From the NCBI RefSeq assembly GCF_016653115.1, contig NZ_NHRX01000063.1:31049-95048 (forward strand): a DNA stretch of 64,000 nucleotides. The letters run 5' to 3'. Shown in pieces: positions 50,878 through 64,000 of this stretch. The stretch comes from Rhodocyclus purpureus. GTDB taxonomy: Bacteria > Pseudomonadota > Gammaproteobacteria > Burkholderiales > Rhodocyclaceae. The position numbers were made by a program, and so were the translations under genes. The notes under the pieces are model-generated. The model saw only the letters and a list, made by a program, of their open reading frames with translations, did not search any database and was not told the origin of the DNA. Numbering within the stretch: position 1 is the stretch's first letter; every line of letters starts with the position of its first letter.

Positions 50878-51270
50878 ATGAGCGAAGCGAATACCTGCCG
50901 GAAACTGGCGATCATCATGTCGATGGCGATCCCCGAACGTGCCGAGGACTCGGTCATGCCGCTCGTCTATGCCGCGGTGGCCGCCGCGATGGACTGCGAG
51001 GTCGAGGTTCATTTCATCGGTCGCGCGGTGCGCCTGCTCGTCGAAGGCGTCGCCGCCGGTCTCGACGCCGGCGAAGGCGACGGCAGGACCGTCCATGACT
51101 ACCTGCAGGAAGCGGCGCAGTACGGCGCGCGTTTCCTGGCCTGCAGCAAGGCGCTGAAGCAGCACGTCGGCGCCGACGAGGCGAAGATCGCCGAATTCTC
51201 CGGTGCCGCCGGGGCGGCGACGGTGGTCATGCGCAGCCTCGACCCCGAATGGCGCATTCTTTCTTTCTGA
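50878..51270 (+). CDS. DsrE-family protein
   Basis: 130 residues. Fold-typical LAIIMSMAIPERAEDSVMPLVYAAVAAAM and VEVHFIGRAVRLLVEG; a single likely sulfur-carrying Cys in FLACSKALKQH. DsrE-like proteins relay persulfide sulfur in TusBCD/DsrEFH systems. First gene of a four-gene set with two TusA-like domains and a MetE-like enzyme. It follows the repeat element with only the leader between. Confidence 0.85.
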   Translation: MSEANTCRKLAIIMSMAIPERAEDSVMPLVYAAVAAAMDCEVEVHFIGRAVRLLVEGVAAGLDAGEGDGRTVHDYLQEAAQYGARFLACSKALKQHVGADEAKIAEFSGAAGAATVVMRSLDPEWRILSF

Positions 51271-51285
51271 ACAAGCGAGCTCACG

Positions 51286-51522
51286 ATGACCGACTCCGCA
51301 CCTCCCCATCAAGCCCACTGGGACGCCGGCGATCTCGGCTGCGGCGAACTGGTCATGGAACTGATGCTGCGCCTGCGCCGGCTGCAGCCGGGTGAGGTGC
51401 TGCGCCTGACCGCGCTCGACCCGGGTGCGCCCGCCGACATTCCCGCCTGGTGCCGCATGACCGGCCATGTGCTGCTTCACTGCGACCCTGCCAGCCACGA
51501 TTTTTTCATCCAGCGTAAATGA
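51286..51522 (+). CDS. TusA-like sulfur carrier (variant motif)
   Basis: 78 residues. The fold resembles TusA (LGCGELVMELMLRLRRLQPGEVLRLTALDP, then IPAWCRMTGHVLL), but the canonical CPxP is replaced by C-G-E-L; the Cys itself is kept, and a second Cys is in AWCRMTG. It lies 15 bp after the DsrE gene. Likely passes sulfur between the neighbours; inference from family and context. Confidence 0.8.
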   Translation: MTDSAPPHQAHWDAGDLGCGELVMELMLRLRRLQPGEVLRLTALDPGAPADIPAWCRMTGHVLLHCDPASHDFFIQRK

Positions 51523-51533
51523 GGAGCTCTCCC

Positions 51534-51893
51534 ATGGCCAAGATCTGCGTCAGCGTCACCCATGCCAAGGACGACTGCGACAAGGCGACCGTCGCCTTCG
51601 TCGTTGCCAACGCCGCGGTCGCCTCCGGGCAGGAAACCCTGGTCTTCCTGAGCACCGAGGCGGTGCGCCTCGCGGTCAAGGGCTACGCCGACGACATCCA
51701 CGAGGAGGGCTTCGCGCCCTTGAAGCAGCTGCTCGACAACTACCTGGCGGCGGGCGGCACCCTGTTCGTCTGCTCCCCGTGCATCAAGAAGCGCGGCTTC
51801 GACGAGAGCCAGATCGTCGACGGCGCGCAGGTGGTCGGCGGCGCCAAGCTCGTCGAGTTCCTTGCGCAGGGTGCTTCCTGCATCAGCTACTGA
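51534..51893 (+). CDS. DsrE-family protein with CSPC motif
   Basis: 119 residues from ATG 51534 (an in-frame ATG at 51519 overlaps the previous stop). DsrE-like: CVSVTHAKDDCDKATVAFVVANAA and FLSTEAVRLAVKGYADD; the Cys pair VCSPC sits at the usual functional loop (about residues 84-87), and a terminal Cys is in ASCISY. Eleven bp separate its stop from the TusA-MetE fusion gene. Confidence 0.85.
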   Translation: MAKICVSVTHAKDDCDKATVAFVVANAAVASGQETLVFLSTEAVRLAVKGYADDIHEEGFAPLKQLLDNYLAAGGTLFVCSPCIKKRGFDESQIVDGAQVVGGAKLVEFLAQGASCISY

Positions 51894-51904
51894 GTGCTGG
51901 CGAC

Positions 51905-53443
51905 ATGAGCCTCGACCGACATCCGGTAGCGCCGGACACGAGTTTCGACGGCGGCGATCTCGACTGCGGCAGCGGCCTCCTGCTGCTGATCCGCCGCCAC
52001 ATCGACCCCCTGAGCGCCGGGCAGACGCTGGAGATCCTGTCCACCGATTCGACGGTGAAGGTCGACCTGCCGGCCTGGTGCCGGATGACCGGCAACGAAC
52101 TGGTCTCGACCGAGCAGCGCGACGGGAATCAGGTGAGCTATCTGGTCAGCAAGGGAGCCTTCGGCGGCGCCTCGGTGCAGGCGGCGCCTGCCCGCGTGGT
52201 GCCGGATGTCGCTGCGGGCGTCGCCCCCGCCCGGCCGCAGCCGGAGCGGCGCCGCGTCGTCGCCGCGCCGCCGATCCGTCCCCTGTCGGTGATGGGACTC
52301 GGCTCGTGGCCGCGACCGCGGTGGACGCTGCAGGCGATCCACGAGCGCATGGCGGGCCGCATGTCTGAAGAGGATTTCCAGGCCACCGCCGACGATGCGG
52401 TCAGGCTGGCCGTCGAAGCGCAGTTGCGCGCCGGTGTCGACGTCGTCACCGACGGCGAGCAGCGACGCGATTCCTACGCGAGCTTCGTCGGCGGCATCCT
52501 CGACAACTGCCAGCTGATCCCGCTCACCGACCTGCTGCCCTACGTCAGCGACCCGGTGAAATTCGAGAAGGAGATGCGCGCGCTCGACATCCCGGCGCAC
52601 GAGGTTCGCCACCCGGCCGTGTTCGGCCGCATCGGCCGCAGCCGGCCCTTGACCCTGAACGAACTCGACTTCGCCCGCACCCTGACCGACAAGCCGGTGA
52701 AGGTCGCGCTGCCCGGCCCCTACCTGCTGACGCGCACGATGTGGATGGAGTGCCTGTCGGACCGCGCCTACGCCTCGCGCGAGGAACTGGCCGAGGACAT
52801 CGTCGCCGTATTGCGCGCCGAACTCGCCGACCTGCTCGACGCCGGCGCAGCGCTGGTGCAGTTCGACGAGCCGGTGCTGTCGGAAGTGGTGTTCGCCCGC
52901 GAGCGGCCAGGATCGGGCGGGCGCAGCTTCATGTGCGGCGCGCTCGGTGAGAAGAAGCCGGTCGCCGAGGAACTGGCATTTGCGCGCGAACTGATCAACG
53001 CGGTGGTCGCCTACGCGCCGCCCGAACGCACGGCGCTGCACGTCTGCCGCGGCAACTGGACGACCGACGAGTCGGTGGCGCTGTCCGGCGACTACCGGCC
53101 CCTGCTGCCCCTGTTCCAGGAGCTGAAGGTCGGCACCCTGATGCTCGAGCTGTCGACGCCGCGCGCCGGCGAGATCGAGGTCTTGCGCGAGCTGCCGGAA
53201 GACAAGCGCATCGGCGTCGGCGTGGTCAACCAGAAACACGAGCGCATCGAGAGCGTCGACGAGATCGTCGCCCGCGCCGAACGGGCGATCGCGATCTTCG
53301 GCGCGCAGCGCGTGCTGCTCAACCCCGACTGCGGCTTTGCCACCTTCGCCGACAACCCGATCGCGTCTGCCCGGATCGCCGAGGCCAAGCTCAAGGCGAT
53401 CGCCGAAGCCGCGGCCCTGCTGCGCGAGCGGCACGGCGTCTAG
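51905..53443 (+). CDS. TusA-like domain fused to MetE C-terminal-type methyltransferase
   Basis: 512 residues. Residues 1-75 repeat the TusA-like pattern of the upstream gene (DLDCGSGLLLLIRRHIDPLSAG, PAWCRMTGN). After a linker rich in Ala/Arg/Pro, residues about 125-510 form a cobalamin-independent methionine synthase (UROD/MetE-like) barrel with VVTDGEQRRDSYAS, FDEPVLSEVV, HVCRGNW (HxC) and LNPDCGFAT, a probable Zn site of His, Cys, Glu and Cys. It lacks the MetE N-terminal half. I infer methyl or sulfur transfer onto a thiol; substrate unknown. Confidence 0.8.
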   Translation: MSLDRHPVAPDTSFDGGDLDCGSGLLLLIRRHIDPLSAGQTLEILSTDSTVKVDLPAWCRMTGNELVSTEQRDGNQVSYLVSKGAFGGASVQAAPARVVPDVAAGVAPARPQPERRRVVAAPPIRPLSVMGLGSWPRPRWTLQAIHERMAGRMSEEDFQATADDAVRLAVEAQLRAGVDVVTDGEQRRDSYASFVGGILDNCQLIPLTDLLPYVSDPVKFEKEMRALDIPAHEVRHPAVFGRIGRSRPLTLNELDFARTLTDKPVKVALPGPYLLTRTMWMECLSDRAYASREELAEDIVAVLRAELADLLDAGAALVQFDEPVLSEVVFARERPGSGGRSFMCGALGEKKPVAEELAFARELINAVVAYAPPERTALHVCRGNWTTDESVALSGDYRPLLPLFQELKVGTLMLELSTPRAGEIEVLRELPEDKRIGVGVVNQKHERIESVDEIVARAERAIAIFGAQRVLLNPDCGFATFADNPIASARIAEAKLKAIAEAAALLRERHGV

Positions 53444-53554
53444 CCGAACGGGGACGCGCCGGATTCGCGGCTGCCGCCGCTGCCACGAAAGACGCTCGCG
53501 GCATCGGCATCTCGTGTGAGGGCCGGCAGGCCCGAATCGAAGACGATCGATAAA

Positions 53555-53582
53555 GAAAAACCCCGCCGAAGCGGGGTTTTTC
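53555..53582. terminator. Bidirectional terminator between metE-like gene and groEL
   Basis: AAAAACCCCGC-CGAA-GCGGGGTTTTT, a perfect GC-rich stem flanked by A and T tracts, serving both convergent genes. Confidence 0.92.
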
Positions 53583-53619
53583 CTGGGTACTGCGTGCTAC
53601 GAGTGACTGACTCGGGCGA

Positions 53620-55272
<1,653 letters not shown>

Positions 55273-55310
55273 TCAATATCTCCTGAAACGTTTTCGTTGC
55301 GGGCGGAGGC

Positions 55311-55601
55311 TTAGGCCTCGACGACGCCCATGATGTCTTCTTCACGCATGACCAGCAGTTCCTGGCCATCGACCTTGACGGTCTGGCCGGAGTACTTGCC
55401 GAACAGCACGCGGTCGCCAACCTTGACGGACATCGGACGAACCTTGCCGTCGTCGAGAATCTTGCCGTTACCGACGGCGATCACTTCGCCTTGATCGGGT
55501 TTTTCAGCGGCTGCGTCGGGGATGACGATGCCGGAAGCAGTCTTGCGCTCTTCCTCGACACGCTTGACGATCACGCGATCATGCAAAGGACGGATTTTCA
55601 T
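55311..55601 (-). CDS. groES: Co-chaperonin GroES
   Basis: 96 residues from ATG 55601: [18 protein letters not shown], the mobile-loop region [16 protein letters not shown], and [18 protein letters not shown] are GroES. Caps the GroEL ring. First gene of the operon; HrcA-type repression is predicted from the upstream CIRCE. Confidence 0.98.
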   Translation of the reverse strand: MKIRPLHDRVIVKRVEEERKTASGIVIPDAAAEKPDQGEVIAVGNGKILDDGKVRPMSVKVGDRVLFGKYSGQTVKVDGQELLVMREEDIMGVVEA

Positions 55602-55687
55602 GCAATTTCTCCTTGGTATTGACTCGATGGTCGTTTCAGTGATCGGTGCCTGCCGGGTCGGCAATGTGCAGTTACCCGGCAGGGCTG

Positions 55688-55714
55688 TTAGCACTCATCA
55701 CTAACGAGTGCTAA
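55688..55714 (-). promoter_or_regulatory. CIRCE operator of groESL
   Basis: TTAGCACTC-N9-GAGTGCTAA, a perfect match to the HrcA operator, 87 bp upstream of groES and directly at the promoter. Confidence 0.95.
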
Positions 55715-55741
55715 TTATAAGGATGGAAATCCCGTTTTCAA
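55714..55741 (-). promoter_or_regulatory. Sigma-70-type promoter of groESL
   Basis: On the minus strand TTGAAA (55741-55736), a 16-base spacer and TATAAT (55719-55714), abutting CIRCE, so HrcA binding would block initiation. Confidence 0.75.
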
Positions 55742-55784
55742 GGGCAGGCGATACAAACATTTTCGCCGGCGGCGGCCGGGCGCT

Positions 55785-58799
<3,015 letters not shown>

Positions 58800-59000
58800 T
58801 GCGAAGTCCCGGATTCAAGCTCGCCACGGCGCGGTCGGCGCCCCGCTGGCGTTGTAGCGTCGGCTGCCTCACCATGCCGACGCAGCGAGCGGGCATTTAA
58901 GCACGAATAATGCAATGCATAAACCGGAGCGCAACGCATCGACCCGCAGCACTGCGCTGCGGCCCCTGCCCGGCCAGATCTCCCGGCATGTGAACGCAGG

Positions 59001-59024
59001 AAGGCCCGGGTTACCCCGGGCCTT
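59001..59024 (-). terminator. Terminator hairpin after actP
   Basis: AAGGCCCGGG-TTAC-CCCGGGCCTT, a perfect 10-bp stem about 40 bp beyond the actP stop. Short T runs only, so moderate strength. Confidence 0.7.
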
Positions 59025-59062
59025 TCCGGGGACAGCTTGCTTCAAGCCGTCCATGTTGCGAC

Positions 59063-60751
59063 TCAGTGCGCGCTGGCGGTCGAAGCGCCGATGCCGGTCT
59101 CCGAACGCACCTGCTGCGCCAGGAAGGCTGCACGTTCCTTGCTCGCCTGTGCGCTGCGGTCGAGGATCGACACCAGCCAGATGACGAAGAAGGCGGCGGA
59201 CATCGAGAACAGCGCCGGCGACGAGTACGGGAACGGTGCGCTACCCTTCTCGTTGAGCAGGACGGCTTCCCAGACAGCCGGCGAGAGGACGGTCAGGCCG
59301 ACCGACATGAGCAGGCCGACGGTACCACCGGCAACCGCGCCGCGCGTCGTGCAGTCCTTCCACAGCACCGACATGAACAGTACCGGGAAGTTGGCCGAGC
59401 AGGCGATGGCGAAGGCGAGCATGACCATGTAGGCGACGTTTTCCTTCTCGAACAGGATGCCGAGGATGACCGCGAGGATGCCGAGGCAGATCGTGGTGAT
59501 CTTCGACACGCGCAGTTCGGCGGCCGAGTCGGCGTTACCCTTCTTGAACACCGTCGCGTAGAGGTCGTGCGAAACCGCCGAGGCACCCGACAGCGTCAGG
59601 CCGGCAACAACGGCGAGGATGGTCGCGAAGGCCACCGCCGAGATGAAGCCGAGGAAGACGTTGCCGCCGACCGCGTTGGCCAGGTGCACCGCAGCCATGT
59701 TGCCGCCGCCCTTCAGACCCTTGGCGATGTCACCATCGACGTAGTACGAAGCCGGATCCTGCGTCAGCATGACGATCGCGCCGAAGCCGATGATGAAGGT
59801 GAGGATGTAGAAGTAGCCGATCCAGGTGGTCGCCCAGCCGACCGACTTGCGTGCTTCGGCAGCGCTCGGGACGGTGAAGAAGCGCATCAGGATGTGCGGC
59901 AGGCCAGCGGTACCGAACATCAGCGCCAGACCGACCGAGATCGCCGAGATCGGGTCCTTGATCAGGCCGCCGGGCGCCATGATCAGGTCGTGCTTGGCGT
60001 GCACCTCGACGGCCTTGGCGAACAGCGCTTCCGGGTTGAAGTTGAACTGGTAGAGCACGGCAATAGCCATGAAGGTCGCACCGCAGAGCAGCATCACTGC
60101 CTTGATGATCTGCACCCAGGTGGTCGCGGTCATGCCGCCGAAGAGCACGTACATCATCATCAGCACGCCGACGATGACCACCGCGTACTGGTACTCGAGA
60201 CCGAACAGCACCTTGATCAGCTGACCGGCACCGACCATCTGCGCGATCATGTAGAAGGCGACGACGACCAGCGAGCCGGTCGCGGCGAAGCTGCGGATCG
60301 GCGTCTGCGAGAAGCGGTACGCAGCGACGTCGGCGAAGGTGAACTTGCCGAGGTTACGCAGGCGTTCGGCCATCAGGAAGGTGATCACCGGCCAGCCGAC
60401 CAGCCAGCCGATCGAGAAGATCAGCCCGTCGAAGCCGCTGGCGAAGACGAGACCGGAGATACCCAGGAACGAGGCTGCCGACATGTAGTCGCCGGCGATC
60501 GCCAGGCCGTTCTGAAAGCCGGTGATGCCGCCACCGGCGGTGTAGAAATCGGCCGCCGAGCGGGTCTTCGCGGCTGCCCACTTGGTGATGAACAGGGTCA
60601 GCGCGACGAAGGCGCCGAACATGCCGATGGCGACCCAGTTGGTGGCCTGCTTGCTGGTCTGGCCGAGGTCGGCGCCGGCGGCCAGCGCAGCCCCCGCTGC
60701 GGCCAGGCCGACGACCAGCGCCAGCGTGTTGCGCGTCGTTTGCGTCATCAT
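59063..60751 (-). CDS. actP: Cation/acetate symporter ActP
   Basis: 562 residues, sodium:solute symporter family. Starts at ATG 60751, which overlaps the DUF485 stop (ATGA) and has GGAGGG upstream. Signature segments: [39 protein letters not shown] (as pieces), [20 protein letters not shown], and [20 protein letters not shown]; about thirteen membrane helices. Takes up acetate and other short carboxylates. Confidence 0.95.
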   Translation of the reverse strand: MMTQTTRNTLALVVGLAAAGAALAAGADLGQTSKQATNWVAIGMFGAFVALTLFITKWAAAKTRSAADFYTAGGGITGFQNGLAIAGDYMSAASFLGISGLVFASGFDGLIFSIGWLVGWPVITFLMAERLRNLGKFTFADVAAYRFSQTPIRSFAATGSLVVVAFYMIAQMVGAGQLIKVLFGLEYQYAVVIVGVLMMMYVLFGGMTATTWVQIIKAVMLLCGATFMAIAVLYQFNFNPEALFAKAVEVHAKHDLIMAPGGLIKDPISAISVGLALMFGTAGLPHILMRFFTVPSAAEARKSVGWATTWIGYFYILTFIIGFGAIVMLTQDPASYYVDGDIAKGLKGGGNMAAVHLANAVGGNVFLGFISAVAFATILAVVAGLTLSGASAVSHDLYATVFKKGNADSAAELRVSKITTICLGILAVILGILFEKENVAYMVMLAFAIACSANFPVLFMSVLWKDCTTRGAVAGGTVGLLMSVGLTVLSPAVWEAVLLNEKGSAPFPYSSPALFSMSAAFFVIWLVSILDRSAQASKERAAFLAQQVRSETGIGASTASAH

Positions 60752-61062
60752 TTGCGTCCCTCCTCGCGGACGACTTCCGCGTTGAGCGCGTCGAACTCGG
60801 TGTTGGCGCGCCGCACGTAAATGTTGGTGATGATGATCGTGAAGGCGATCACCCCGAGGCCGAGCGGGATGCCGACCGAGGTGGTCATGCCTTCGCCGAG
60901 CTTGGTTCCCAGCCATTCCTTGTTGAAGGCGATGAGCAGGATGTAACCGTAGTACACGACCATCATCAGGATGGTCATGACGATGCTGAAGCCGGCTCGC
61001 GTACTCTTCAGCTTCTGGTACTTGGGATTGGCGGCTATTCGTGCCGCGACGTCGTCTTTCAT
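60748..61062 (-). CDS. DUF485 membrane protein (YjcH-like)
   Basis: 104 residues from ATG 61062 with GAGGAG upstream. Two membrane helices ([22 protein letters not shown] and [21 protein letters not shown]), with the family opening [18 protein letters not shown]. Encoded with actP in most genomes, where it probably assists or modulates the symporter. Confidence 0.93.
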   Translation of the reverse strand: MKDDVAARIAANPKYQKLKSTRAGFSIVMTILMMVVYYGYILLIAFNKEWLGTKLGEGMTTSVGIPLGLGVIAFTIIITNIYVRRANTEFDALNAEVVREEGRK

Positions 61063-61331
61063 GTTTCGCTCCTCCTCGCTAATGATCCGCACGATGGGCG
61101 GTCCGGCTTTACTTCAGGATCGAGAATAGGACATGAGGCTTACGACTCGCTTACGCCTGCAACAATGCGTAACAGCTTCACACAAACGTAATCCCAAGAC
61201 GAACGAAAAATGCCGGGAGGAAACGCTCGTGCGGCGCGTTGCGGAGGCGAGCTGGAATCGCAGCGTCGGCCGGCTACAATCGCGCAGATGAACCACCTCA
61301 CCAAGCGGCCTGGCGTCCGCCGCCCCCAGCC

Positions 61332-62735
61332 ATGAGACACGCCCTTTCGCGGCAGCTGCTTGCGCTCGTCGCCGGCGCCCTGCTCGCGCTCGACTGCGCT
61401 GCCACCGATCCCTTGCCCAAGCCCGTCGCCGCCGCCTTGCGCACGGCCGGGATCGCCAGCGACAGGGTCGCCGTCGTCGTGCAGGCAGTCGATGGCGGGC
61501 GCCCGCTGCTCGCGCACAACGCACAGACGGCGATGCATCCGGCGTCGACGATGAAGCTGCTGACCACCTGGGCCGGGCTCGAACTGCTCGGTCCCGCCCA
61601 TACCTGGAAGACCGAGGCACTGGTCGACGCGGCGCCCGCGAACGGACGGCTGGCCGGCAACCTCTACCTGCGCGGTAGCGGCGACCCGAAGCTGACGGTC
61701 GAGGCGTTCTGGCTGCTGCTGCGCCAGCTGCGTGCGCGCGGCATCAGCGACATCGCCGGCGACCTGGTGCTCGACCGCAGCGCCTTCGCGCTGCCGCCGC
61801 ATGACCCGGCCGCCTTCGACGGCAGGCCGCTCAGACCCTACAACGTCGGTCCCGACGCGCTGCTGGTCAATCTCGACAGCATCCGGCTGACCCTCGTCGC
61901 CGACGGCGAGCGGCGCGCGGTGCAGGTGATTCCCGAGACGCCGGACGACGGCATCGCCGTCGCCAACGAACTCAAGTTCGTCGACGCAGCCTGCGGCGAC
62001 TGGCGCGACCAGGTGCAGGCGCGCAACCGCGCCGATGGCATCGAACTGGTCGGCCACTTTCCCGCCGGCTGTGGCGAGAAGGCGCTGCACCTGTCGCCGT
62101 GGCCGGCTGACCTGCAGGTAGAACGCCTGTTCCGTGCACTCTGGCGCGAACTCGGCGGCACGCTCGCGGGGCAGGTGCGTGCCGGGACGACGCCGCCCGC
62201 GGCGCGCCTCGTCGCCACGCAGGAGTCACCGCCGCTCGCCGACATCGTCCGCGACATCAACAAGTACAGCAACAACGTGATGGCGCGGCAACTGCTGCTC
62301 GGCCTGGCCGCCGGGCGGCCGGCGACCCCGGAAGCGGCGCGGCGCCGTGTCGAGGACTGGCTGGCTGCGAAGGGACTGCAACTGCCCGGACTCGTGATCG
62401 ATAACGGCTCGGGGCTGTCGCGTGGCGAGCGCATCTCGGCCGAGGGACTGGCGCGCCTGCTGCTCGCCGCATGGGCGAGCCCGGTGATGCCCGAATTTGC
62501 CTCCTCGCTGCCGGTCGCCGGCGTCGACGGCACGCTGCGCCAGCGCAGCAGCGCCGTGAGCGGGCGCGCGCACCTGAAGACGGGGTCGCTCGACGGCGTG
62601 CGCGCACTCGCCGGTTACGTCCTCGACCGCAACGGCCGGCGCTGGGTGACGGTGTTCCTGATCAACGACCCGCGCGCCAGCCACGGCAGGGCGGCGATGG
62701 ACGCGCTGCTGGCCTGGATCGGGGACGGCATGTGA
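61332..62735 (+). CDS. dacB: D-alanyl-D-alanine carboxypeptidase/endopeptidase (PBP4)
   Basis: 467 residues with a signal peptide (cleavage around residue 24, LDCAATD). Active-site motifs: S-x-x-K in HPASTMKL (Ser72), S-x-N in INKYSNN (about 312), and KTG in HLKTGSLDG (about 415). Matches class C PBP4 (DacB), which trims peptidoglycan peptides. Start ATG 61332 chosen for the signal peptide. Confidence 0.94.
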   Translation: MRHALSRQLLALVAGALLALDCAATDPLPKPVAAALRTAGIASDRVAVVVQAVDGGRPLLAHNAQTAMHPASTMKLLTTWAGLELLGPAHTWKTEALVDAAPANGRLAGNLYLRGSGDPKLTVEAFWLLLRQLRARGISDIAGDLVLDRSAFALPPHDPAAFDGRPLRPYNVGPDALLVNLDSIRLTLVADGERRAVQVIPETPDDGIAVANELKFVDAACGDWRDQVQARNRADGIELVGHFPAGCGEKALHLSPWPADLQVERLFRALWRELGGTLAGQVRAGTTPPAARLVATQESPPLADIVRDINKYSNNVMARQLLLGLAAGRPATPEAARRRVEDWLAAKGLQLPGLVIDNGSGLSRGERISAEGLARLLLAAWASPVMPEFASSLPVAGVDGTLRQRSSAVSGRAHLKTGSLDGVRALAGYVLDRNGRRWVTVFLINDPRASHGRAAMDALLAWIGDGM

Positions 62736-62755
62736 ATACGGGGACTGCAGGATGT

Positions 62756-62781
62756 GTCGACTTACGCTGCGCTAACTCGAC
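62756..62781. repeat. Short palindromic repeat, copy 2
   Basis: GTCGACTTACGCTGCGCTAACTCGAC-like hairpin (shown in parts), inverse of the 7021-7050 element and just past the dacB stop. Confidence 0.55.
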
Positions 62782-62828
62782 GAGACGACAAAGCGGCTGC
62801 AGCAAAGGCGCTGCCCCGAAGCAGCAGC

Positions 62829-64000
62829 CCGTCATCGCGAGCCCGCAGGGCGTGGCGATCCAGTGCGTAGGCCTGTTAGCTGGGCGCCCGTGAATGAGCG
62901 CCAAGGACTCGGAAGAACGAACTGGATTGCCACGGCGCTGCGCGCCTCGCAATGACCGGATAGCGACGCGTCATCGCGAGCCCGAAGGGCGTGGCGATCC
63001 AGTGCGTAGGCCTGCTAGCTGGGCGCTCGTGAATGAGCGCCAAGGACTCGGAAGAACGAACTGGATTGCCACGGCGCTGCGCGCCTCGCAATGACGGGAC
63101 AGCGACGCGTCATCGCGAGCCCGCAGGGCGTGGCGATCCAGCGCGTAGGCCTGCTAGCTGGGCGCTCGTGAATGAGCGCCGAGGACTCGGAAGAACGAAC
63201 TGGATTGCCACGGCGCTGCGCGCCTCGCAATGACGGGATAGCGACGCGTCATCGCGAGCCCGCAGGGCGTGGCGATCCAGTGCGTAGGCCTGCTAGCTGG
63301 GCGCCCGTGAATGAGCGCCAAGGACTCGGAAGAACGAACTGGATTGCCACGGCGCTGTGCGCCTCGCAATGACGGGATAGCGACGCGTCATCGCGAGCCC
63401 GCAGGGCGTGGCGATCCAGCGCGTAGGCCTGCTAGCTGGGCGCCCGTGAATGAGCGCCAAGGACTCGGAAGAACGAACTGGATTGCCACGGCGCTGCGCG
63501 CCTCGCAATGACGGGATAGCAATTCGTCATCGCGAGCCCGCAGGGCGTGGCGATCCAGTGCGTAGGCCTGCTAGCTGGGCGCTCGTGAATGAGCGCCAAG
63601 GACTCGGAAGAACGAACTGGATTGCCACGGCGCTGCGCGCCTCGCAATGACCGGATAGCGACGCGTCATCGCGAGCCCGCAGGGCTTGGCGATCCAGTGC
63701 GTAGGCCTGTTAGCTGGGCGCCCGTGAATAAGCGCCGAGGACTCGGAAGAACGAACTGGATTGCCACGGCGCTGCGCGCCTCGCAATGACGGGATAGCGA
63801 CGCGTCATCGCGAGCCCGCAGGGCGTGGAGATCCAGCGCGTAGGCCTGCTAGCTGGGCGCCCGTGAATGAGCGCCAAGGACTCGGAAGAACGAACTGGAT
63901 TGCCACGGCGCTGCGCGCCTCGCAATGACGGGACAGCGACGCGTCATCGCGAGCCCGCAGGGCGTGGCGATCCAGCGCGTAGGCCTGCTAGCTGGGCGCC
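62829..64000 (+). repeat. Tandem repeat array 3, period 139 bp, at least nine units (runs off window)
   Basis: Units start at 62829, 62970, 63109, 63248, 63387, 63526, 63665, 63804 and 63943, the last cut by the window end. Loop GTAGGCCTGCTAGCTGGGCGC then GTGAATGAGCGCCAAGGACTCGG, linker only GGGATAGCGACGC. Units are nearly identical. Since 139 is not a multiple of three, the same 66-71-codon frames recur on both strands; these are not genes. Confidence 0.93.

Overview
The window reads as high-GC chromosomal DNA from a betaproteobacterium, most likely of the Rhodocyclales (inferred from gene order and protein flavour, not from a marker-gene search). Supporting signs are a dusB-fis-purH block, purD-hemF, hemC-hemD, a hemA-prfA-prmC-grxD operon, a CysB-type sulfate uptake operon (sbp-cysT-cysW-cysA), DUF485-actP, paaK with an ACT-domain partner, and a groESL operon with a perfect CIRCE operator.

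Layout: 1-7008 carries tRNA modification, nucleoid, purine and heme genes on the plus strand. It is interrupted between purH and purD by a lower-GC two-gene cassette (ABC-type AAA ATPase plus Toprim-like DUF3226 protein) that resembles split OLD/PARIS-type defence modules. 7049-9669 is hemCD plus an unknown gene. 9817-16973 holds a TPMT-like methyltransferase, an MscS channel with a cyclic-nucleotide-binding domain, argH, an MHS-family transporter, an alpha/beta hydrolase and a monothiol glutaredoxin. 17058-24433 is translation termination, heme entry and sulfate import. 24657-27373 is a small operon (unknown protein, GT-B-like protein, radical SAM protein). 28448-32667 holds a YegD-like Hsp70, a J-domain protein, a small hydrolase and a patatin. 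34358-36181 is ACT-paaK. 36439-39471 holds a HipBA-like pair, a hemerythrin and a TacAT-like pair.

40882-47764 is a lower-GC island ending next to tRNA-Phe. On the plus strand it has a GT2 enzyme and a 1008-residue protein with three GT-A-like domains and an embedded kinase-like domain. Convergent to it are a Ser/Thr kinase, a PP2C phosphatase and a protein with sialyltransferase (GT29-like) motifs. I regard this phospho-signalling plus glycosylation locus as the best candidate for an undescribed system. 48121-50272 is a TctDE/QseBC-like two-component system. 50878-53443 is a DsrE-TusA-DsrE-(TusA/MetE fusion) sulfur-relay cluster. 53620-58799 is groESL and a large hybrid histidine kinase. 59063-62735 is actP-DUF485 and a PBP4-type carboxypeptidase.

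A second theme is repeats. An imperfect palindromic element of about 95 bp occurs singly (10542, 13881, 50632) and as three tandem arrays with array-specific periods: 191 bp (27474-28376), 168-175 bp (32794-34302) and 139 bp (62829 to the window end). Whole units repeat, so these are not CRISPRs; they look like locally amplified REP/MITE-type DNA.
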